Source of the DNA: Candidatus Fermentibacterota bacterium
GTDB taxonomy: Bacteria; Fermentibacterota; Fermentibacteria; Fermentibacterales; Fermentibacteraceae
DNA length: 10,765 nucleotides
Assembly (NCBI GenBank): GCA_012523605.1
Contig: JAAYTY010000105.1
Span: forward strand, 1 to 10,765
Direction of reading: 5' to 3'
Every line of letters begins with the position of its first letter. Positions within the stretch are counted from its first letter, which is position 1. Of the stretch, positions 6,704 through 10,765 are shown piece by piece. The notes under the pieces were generated by a model. It was not told the DNA's origin and did not search any database. It saw nothing but the letters and a program-made list of their open reading frames with translations. The position numbers were made by a program, and so were the translations under genes.

Positions 6704-9700
6704 CCGGAACTCCTTCCATCCTTGCGGTCCCTCCGGCCGGCGCCCGTTCCAGCGCCGCGCAAGCGCCGGATCCCGGCGAAAACCGGGATGACGAACCGGC
6801 GTGCAGTCGCTGTCTCACCTGGAACATGAACGCCTCGAGCCTGGAGTCGTTGTCGGTGTCCTCCTGCCCGTCGAAGGCCAGGTTGAGCCATGGCAGGTCG
6901 GGGAAGTCGCGCCTTATTCTCTTCGATACCGCTGTGACGACCGTACCGGGCAGGCACGTGAACGGCAGGACGTTCACGGCGCCCTCCAGACCGCCCCTTT
7001 TCGCAAGGGCTACCGGTGCGCCGATGCAGAGGATGGCTTCGCCGCCGATGTTCTCCGGCATGTAGGGAGCGGCCGCCGAGAGGATCTCGCCGGGCGCGGG
7101 CTCCTCACGCCCGTGGAAGAGGGTCACGAAGGGCTTCTCCAGCCTCCGCCTCACGAATCGCATGAGAAGCTTCTTCATCCATCCGGCCATCGCTCCGGCG
7201 AGGTCTCCTGAGGCCCTGGAACGCCTTATGTAGCAGTGATTCACGAATTCGAACCACTCCATGATGGATGTCGGCATGACCTCCCCCCCGAGCTCCTCGA
7301 TGCGGTCCGCCGTCCAGGAGTTCGCGAAGGGGTCGTTCCTGACGTAGATCTCGCCGAAGACCAGGATCCTGGGTCTCGCAGCCTCCCGGCCGAGCATCTC
7401 CTCCATGGCGGCGGCGGCTTCACGCATGATCGGGACCAGGGCGCCGCCTTTTTCGAGGGCCTTCTCCGCCCTGTCAAGAAACCCGCGGTGCATGCGCTCC
7501 AGCGCCTGGGGATCCCCCGAATATGGCCTGACCCTGTGCAGAGCCTTCCGCAGGGTATCCGCCGTGACCGCGGTCCTGAGGAGGTCGATCTGGAAGCCGG
7601 GAGTCGAAAGGCCGGACACGGAGCTGTAGGAGTCCCTCGAGGATGATGTCACGACGTGCACCGACCCGTAACCCTCCCTCTCCAGGAGAATGCGGTGATA
7701 GCTGCAGTACTGCCCGAACCTGCAGGGCCCAGAGGCGGTACCCATGAAGAAGGCGGTTCTGTCCGGATCGCCGGAACGGAGAATCTTCAGCATGTTGCCC
7801 GAGGTTATGATGGCTGGATAGCACTCCCTGCCGGATGTCGCGCAACGTCCCAGCACGACCGACTCGGCGTCCGTTTCCGGCATGGCCCTGGCATCGATCC
7901 CGCGCCTCCTGGCGGCGGCGGCGACCAGCCTCGTTCCATCTCCAAGGCAGGGAACCCAGACGGTCCTGCCCCCCGCGTCCGCCTCACCCGTCTCCACCAG
8001 CCTCCCGGGGGCGGGCGACGATGTCCCGGGCCTGGAGGAAATGGAGTCGAGGAACGCCTCGCATCTGGTCACGATGCCGGCGTCCGCGGCGTGCTCGTCG
8101 GTCTCGATGGTCAGGTAGGGCTTGTCGCCCATTATCCTGGCGAAGAAGTGCGCGATGAACGAATCGGGCCCGCAGCCGAAGTTCGTGAGGTACACGGCGT
8201 GGAGCCTGGGATCCTCCCTCACGGCTATCGCTGCTGCAAGGATCTTCTGCCCGTAGTGCCAGTACATGTTGGGGTGCAGGGCGGCGGCCCTCTCGAGCGG
8301 CAGATCCAGCATCTCACAGGGGATGACGGTCACGCCGAGCATGGAGAGCCTGCCCGCGAGCCCCGCGCTCGCGAGGGCGTCGCATCCGTTGTAGGGTCTG
8401 CTGACCACCACGAGTGCTCTCCCGCCCTCCCGGAGATCCGACAGAGCCCTCCTGCCCGACTCCAGCAAGGAGGCTTCGAAAGTCCTCTGAGCGGAAGCCG
8501 CCGCTTCCGCAGCCCTCGCCGCGACGCGCGACGGTACTCCGAGAGCCGCCCCCAGGGATTCCATCGAGGATGCCAGCTCGGCCTCCGTGACCGACAGGTC
8601 CAGCACGGGAGAGAGCACCCTGGCTCTCCCGGTCCCCAGCCCGAGCCCCGCGTTCATGATCCACGGGGAGCCCTGCACATACGGGCAGTTGTAGCTCTCG
8701 TTGAATCCTCCGTTGCGGAAGGCCCTCAGGATCGAGGGGAGGAAGATGAAGTCGGGCCTGGCCTTTTCGAGAAGGTCCAGCACGTGCCCGTGGGCCAGCT
8801 TCACCGGGAAACAGGTCTCCGCGGCGGTGCTCTCCACTCCGTCATGCACCGTCGAAGGGCTGGACGGGGACGAAAGGACCACATCGAAACCGCATCCCTC
8901 GAAGAAGGTCCTGAAATAGGGGAAGAACTCCCAGAACCAGAGAGCCCTGGGAATGCCGATCCGCCTTCGGCCGGAGCCTTCCTCTGGCTGACTCCAGCCG
9001 GCGAGCAGGATGCGCTCCCTCTCGGCGAACCAGTTCCTCCCCATCGCAGGGGAGTCCGCTCTCTGTTTCTCGTACTTCTCGCAGCGTCCGCCGTGCAGGA
9101 GCCTGCGGCCGTCGTCCAGGGTCACGCAGTGGATCTCGCAGGCGTTGCTGCACTGCCCGCATGTGAAGCTCTCCTGGGTGTAGGAGACGGACGACAGGTC
9201 GAAGCCCCTGAATCTGGAGGGCCCCCCGGGCTTCTCCTCCATGGCGAGGAGGGCGGCTCCTATCGCTCCCGTGACGTCGTTGTGCGGAGGCACCGTCACC
9301 TCCCTGCCGAGAACAGCCTTGAAAGCCGCGACGACGCCGGCGTTGTGCGCGGTGCCCCCCTGGAAGAGTATCCTCTTCCCCACCCTGCGGTCGCCCACGA
9401 CCCTGTGGAGATAGTTCTGGACGATGCTGTACGAAAGACCCGCCACTATGTTCTCGATGGCTGTCCCCGAGGCCTGGTGGGCTACGACGTCGGTCTCCAT
9501 GAAGACGGTGCATCGCTCCCCCAGGGCGGCCGGAGCCGGAGCTTCGACCGCCGCGGGTCCGAAGTCCCGGATAGACAGGCCGAGCCTCTCGGCCTGCTCC
9601 TCCAGGAAGGAACCCGTCCCGGCCGCGCACACCTTGTTCATCTCGAAATCCACCACCCGGCCTGATTCGATCGAGATGTACTTGGAATCCTGGCCGCCTA

Positions 9701-10765
9701 TCTCGAAGACGGTATCCACCGAGGGATCCGCAGCTACAGCGGCCCGGGCCTGGGCGGTGATCTCGTTCCTTATCACGTCGGCCCCCACGAAATCGCCGGT
9801 GAGATACCTGCCCGATCCCGTCACCCCGACCCCGAGCACCGGCCGGTCCGCGCCCAGGAGTCCCGCCACCAGTCCGAGGCCCTTCTTCACGGCCTCGAGC
9901 GGGCGTCCGGCGGTCATGAGATACTCCCGGGCGGCGACCCTTCCCTGCGGGTCCAGAGCCACCACGTTGGTGCTGATGGAGCCCACGTCTATTCCGAGAA
10001 AGACGGGGTCGCCGGGTTCGAGACGGCTGACGTCGGACCTGGTTCGGGCTGTATGGTGCCTGGAAAGGGGCGGATGCGTCCGGTTCGTCACCCTCGAATC
10101 CGACATCTCCCCTGCTCTCTCGAGAAAGCCCGCTCCCGGCACGCCGGCCTGTCCTTCCGACGCCGCGAGTGCAGCACCCGCCGCGGCAAGCGAGTGGAAG
10201 TGCCTCGGGACGGTGATCCCGCCGCAGGATCCCGCGAGCACCTCCCCGAAGGCGCGCACCATGCCCCTGTTGGCCGCTACGCCGCCGACGAATCCCACCG
10301 GGGGCCTGAAATCCCTGCCTCCCGCGATGGTGCTCTTGAAGTTCCTGGCCACGGCGTGGCACAGGCCCGCGACTATGTCCTCCAGAGGCGCCCCCACCTG
10401 CTGCAGATGGATCATGTCGGACTTCGCGAAGACGCTGCACCTCCCAGCCACCCTGGGAGGACAGGAACAGCGCGCGGCGAGTTCCCCGAGCGAGTGGGGA
10501 TCCAACCCGAGACGCGCGGCCTGCTGGTCGAGGAAAGAACCGGTCCCGGCGGCGCAGATGGAGTTCATGGCGAAATCGTCGAACGAGGAGCCGCGGCCGT
10601 CGCTTCTGAACAGGAGCAGCTTCGAGTCCTGCCCGCCCATCTCTATCACGGATCTCAGCCCGGGGTGGAAGCGCGTGACGGCGGCCGCAAGGGCTACGAC
10701 CTCGTTGACGGGCTGAAGCCCGGCGGCGCCGGCGGCGAGCCTGGAGGCGGAGCCGGTGAAGCAGA
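6696..10765 (-). CDS. Tandem acyl-CoA dehydratase activase fused to DUF2229/HgdB-like reductase region, 5' end outside window
   Basis: At least 1355 residues are visible, and the frame is open through the right edge. Numbered from the first complete codon: a first BcrAD/BadFG activase domain (about 1-200) lacks its N terminus here but has GGQDSK (43-48) and cysteines C70 (SICAAGTG) and C109 (RCSVFAKSD). A complete second domain (about 255-510) has GIDVGSISTN (257-266), VTGSGR (314-319), GGQDSK (356-361), C379 and C418. In single activases the equivalent cysteines bind a [4Fe-4S] cluster at the dimer interface. A four-cysteine motif CGQCSNACEIHC (535-546) follows, then a DUF2229 region and an HgdB-like region with C651, C794, C864, C974, C981, C1014 and C1020. 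ATP hydrolysis by the activase half should drive low-potential electrons onto iron-sulfur clusters of the reductase half. The substrate is unknown; dehydration of 2-hydroxyacyl-CoA is only one possibility. Residues from about 1320 form a low-complexity tail containing a REP-like palindrome. The GTG at 10649 is an internal valine, not the start. Confidence 0.9.
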   Translation of the reverse strand, partial: CFTGSASRLAAGAAGLQPVNEVVALAAAVTRFHPGLRSVIEMGGQDSKLLLFRSDGRGSSFDDFAMNSICAAGTGSFLDQQAARLGLDPHSLGELAARCSCPPRVAGRCSVFAKSDMIHLQQVGAPLEDIVAGLCHAVARNFKSTIAGGRDFRPPVGFVGGVAANRGMVRAFGEVLAGSCGGITVPRHFHSLAAAGAALAASEGQAGVPGAGFLERAGEMSDSRVTNRTHPPLSRHHTARTRSDVSRLEPGDPVFLGIDVGSISTNVVALDPQGRVAAREYLMTAGRPLEAVKKGLGLVAGLLGADRPVLGVGVTGSGRYLTGDFVGADVIRNEITAQARAAVAADPSVDTVFEIGGQDSKYISIESGRVVDFEMNKVCAAGTGSFLEEQAERLGLSIRDFGPAAVEAPAPAALGERCTVFMETDVVAHQASGTAIENIVAGLSYSIVQNYLHRVVGDRRVGKRILFQGGTAHNAGVVAAFKAVLGREVTVPPHNDVTGAIGAALLAMEEKPGGPSRFRGFDLSSVSYTQESFTCGQCSNACEIHCVTLDDGRRLLHGGRCEKYEKQRADSPAMGRNWFAERERILLAGWSQPEEGSGRRRIGIPRALWFWEFFPYFRTFFEGCGFDVVLSSPSSPSTVHDGVESTAAETCFPVKLAHGHVLDLLEKARPDFIFLPSILRAFRNGGFNESYNCPYVQGSPWIMNAGLGLGTGRARVLSPVLDLSVTEAELASSMESLGAALGVPSRVAARAAEAAASAQRTFEASLLESGRRALSDLREGGRALVVVSRPYNGCDALASAGLAGRLSMLGVTVIPCEMLDLPLERAAALHPNMYWHYGQKILAAAIAVREDPRLHAVYLTNFGCGPDSFIAHFFARIMGDKPYLTIETDEHAADAGIVTRCEAFLDSISSRPGTSSPAPGRLVETGEADAGGRTVWVPCLGDGTRLVAAAARRRGIDARAMPETDAESVVLGRCATSGRECYPAIITSGNMLKILRSGDPDRTAFFMGTASGPCRFGQYCSYHRILLEREGYGSVHVVTSSSRDSYSSVSGLSTPGFQIDLLRTAVTADTLRKALHRVRPYSGDPQALERMHRGFLDRAEKALEKGGALVPIMREAAAAMEEMLGREAARPRILVFGEIYVRNDPFANSWTADRIEELGGEVMPTSIMEWFEFVNHCYIRRSRASGDLAGAMAGWMKKLLMRFVRRRLEKPFVTLFHGREEPAPGEILSAAAPYMPENIGGEAILCIGAPVALAKRGGLEGAVNVLPFTCLPGTVVTAVSKRIRRDFPDLPWLNLAFDGQEDTDNDSRLEAFMFQVRQRLHAGSSSRFSPGSGACAALERAPAGGTARMEGVPDA
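6769..6795. repeat. REP-like palindromic element inside the 3' tail of the activase gene
   Basis: On the plus strand, ATCCCGG (6770-6776) and CCGGGAT (6783-6789) form a perfect 7-base stem around the 6-base loop CGAAAA and are followed by GACGAA. This closely resembles the widespread intergenic REP-type palindrome whose core reads GGATCCCGGCGAAAGCCGG followed by GATGACG. Here it is translated as part of the activase C terminus (SSRFSPGSG). Only one copy was found in this window, so its repeat status rests on resemblance to known elements. Confidence 0.6.

Noticed and set aside
4616..6829. A 737-codon rightward open frame
   Set aside because: It is out of frame with the permease and antisense to the aminopeptidase. 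Its C terminus contains PAKTGMT, a typical spurious translation of the REP-like palindrome, which helped locate that element.
7656..9665. A 669-codon rightward open frame opposite the activase fusion
   Set aside because: It is antisense to well-conserved activase and DUF2229 coding sequence and shows no motif of its own.
10647..10649. GTG as the start codon of the activase fusion
   Set aside because: The frame continues upstream to the window edge with family-typical sequence (LQPVNEVVALAAAV and HPGLRSVIE), so this codon is an internal valine.

Overview
The window is GC-rich (about two thirds G+C by eye), densely coding DNA from a Gram-negative bacterium. It holds a TonB-dependent outer-membrane receptor, a very large iron-sulfur activase/reductase fusion of a kind found mostly in anaerobes, and free use of AGG/AGA arginine codons despite the high G+C. 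No ribosomal RNA or other marker gene is present, so the phylum cannot be named from this sequence; an uncultured anaerobic lineage would fit but is a guess. All long open frames that are not listed here lie antisense or out of frame inside the listed genes.

Layout from left to right. (1) Leftward: the 5' part of a BtuB-like TonB-dependent receptor (1-955, continuing off the left edge). It is preceded by a clear cobalamin riboswitch (about 1028-1166), a hairpin-rich expression platform (961-1016) and a plausible sigma-70 promoter (1173-1201) whose -35 box overlaps the stop codon of the gene before it. None of these regulatory elements is protein coding. (2) Leftward: a two-gene unit joined by an ATGA overlap, with a multi-spanning YbhN/LPG-synthase-TM-like membrane protein (2544-3512) followed by a FAD-dependent amine-oxidase-fold enzyme related to UDP-galactopyranose mutase and protoporphyrinogen oxidase (1198-2547). 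(3) Rightward, divergent from unit 2: an ABC-2-type transporter, ATPase (3592-4506) then permease (4503-5342), also joined by an ATGA overlap. (4) Leftward, convergent with the transporter: a giant 2-hydroxyacyl-CoA-dehydratase-activator-type protein with two activase domains and a DUF2229/HgdB-like region (6696 to beyond 10765), followed with an 8-base overlap by an M18 family metallo-aminopeptidase (5408-6703).

Functional reading. The riboswitch and the receptor together indicate B12-repressed uptake of cobalamin or another corrinoid across the outer membrane. The membrane protein/FAD enzyme pair suggests a step in envelope lipid or glycan metabolism, but its substrate is unknown. The giant fusion should couple ATP hydrolysis to low-potential electron transfer; its substrate cannot be read from the sequence. 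A REP-like palindrome (6769-6795) sits inside the coding 3' tail of that fusion gene and supplies part of its C-terminal residues. The most notable observations are the cobalamin riboswitch with its nested Shine-Dalgarno hairpins, the non-ATG (possibly frame-disrupted) receptor start, the tandem activase fusion, and the in-gene palindromic repeat.
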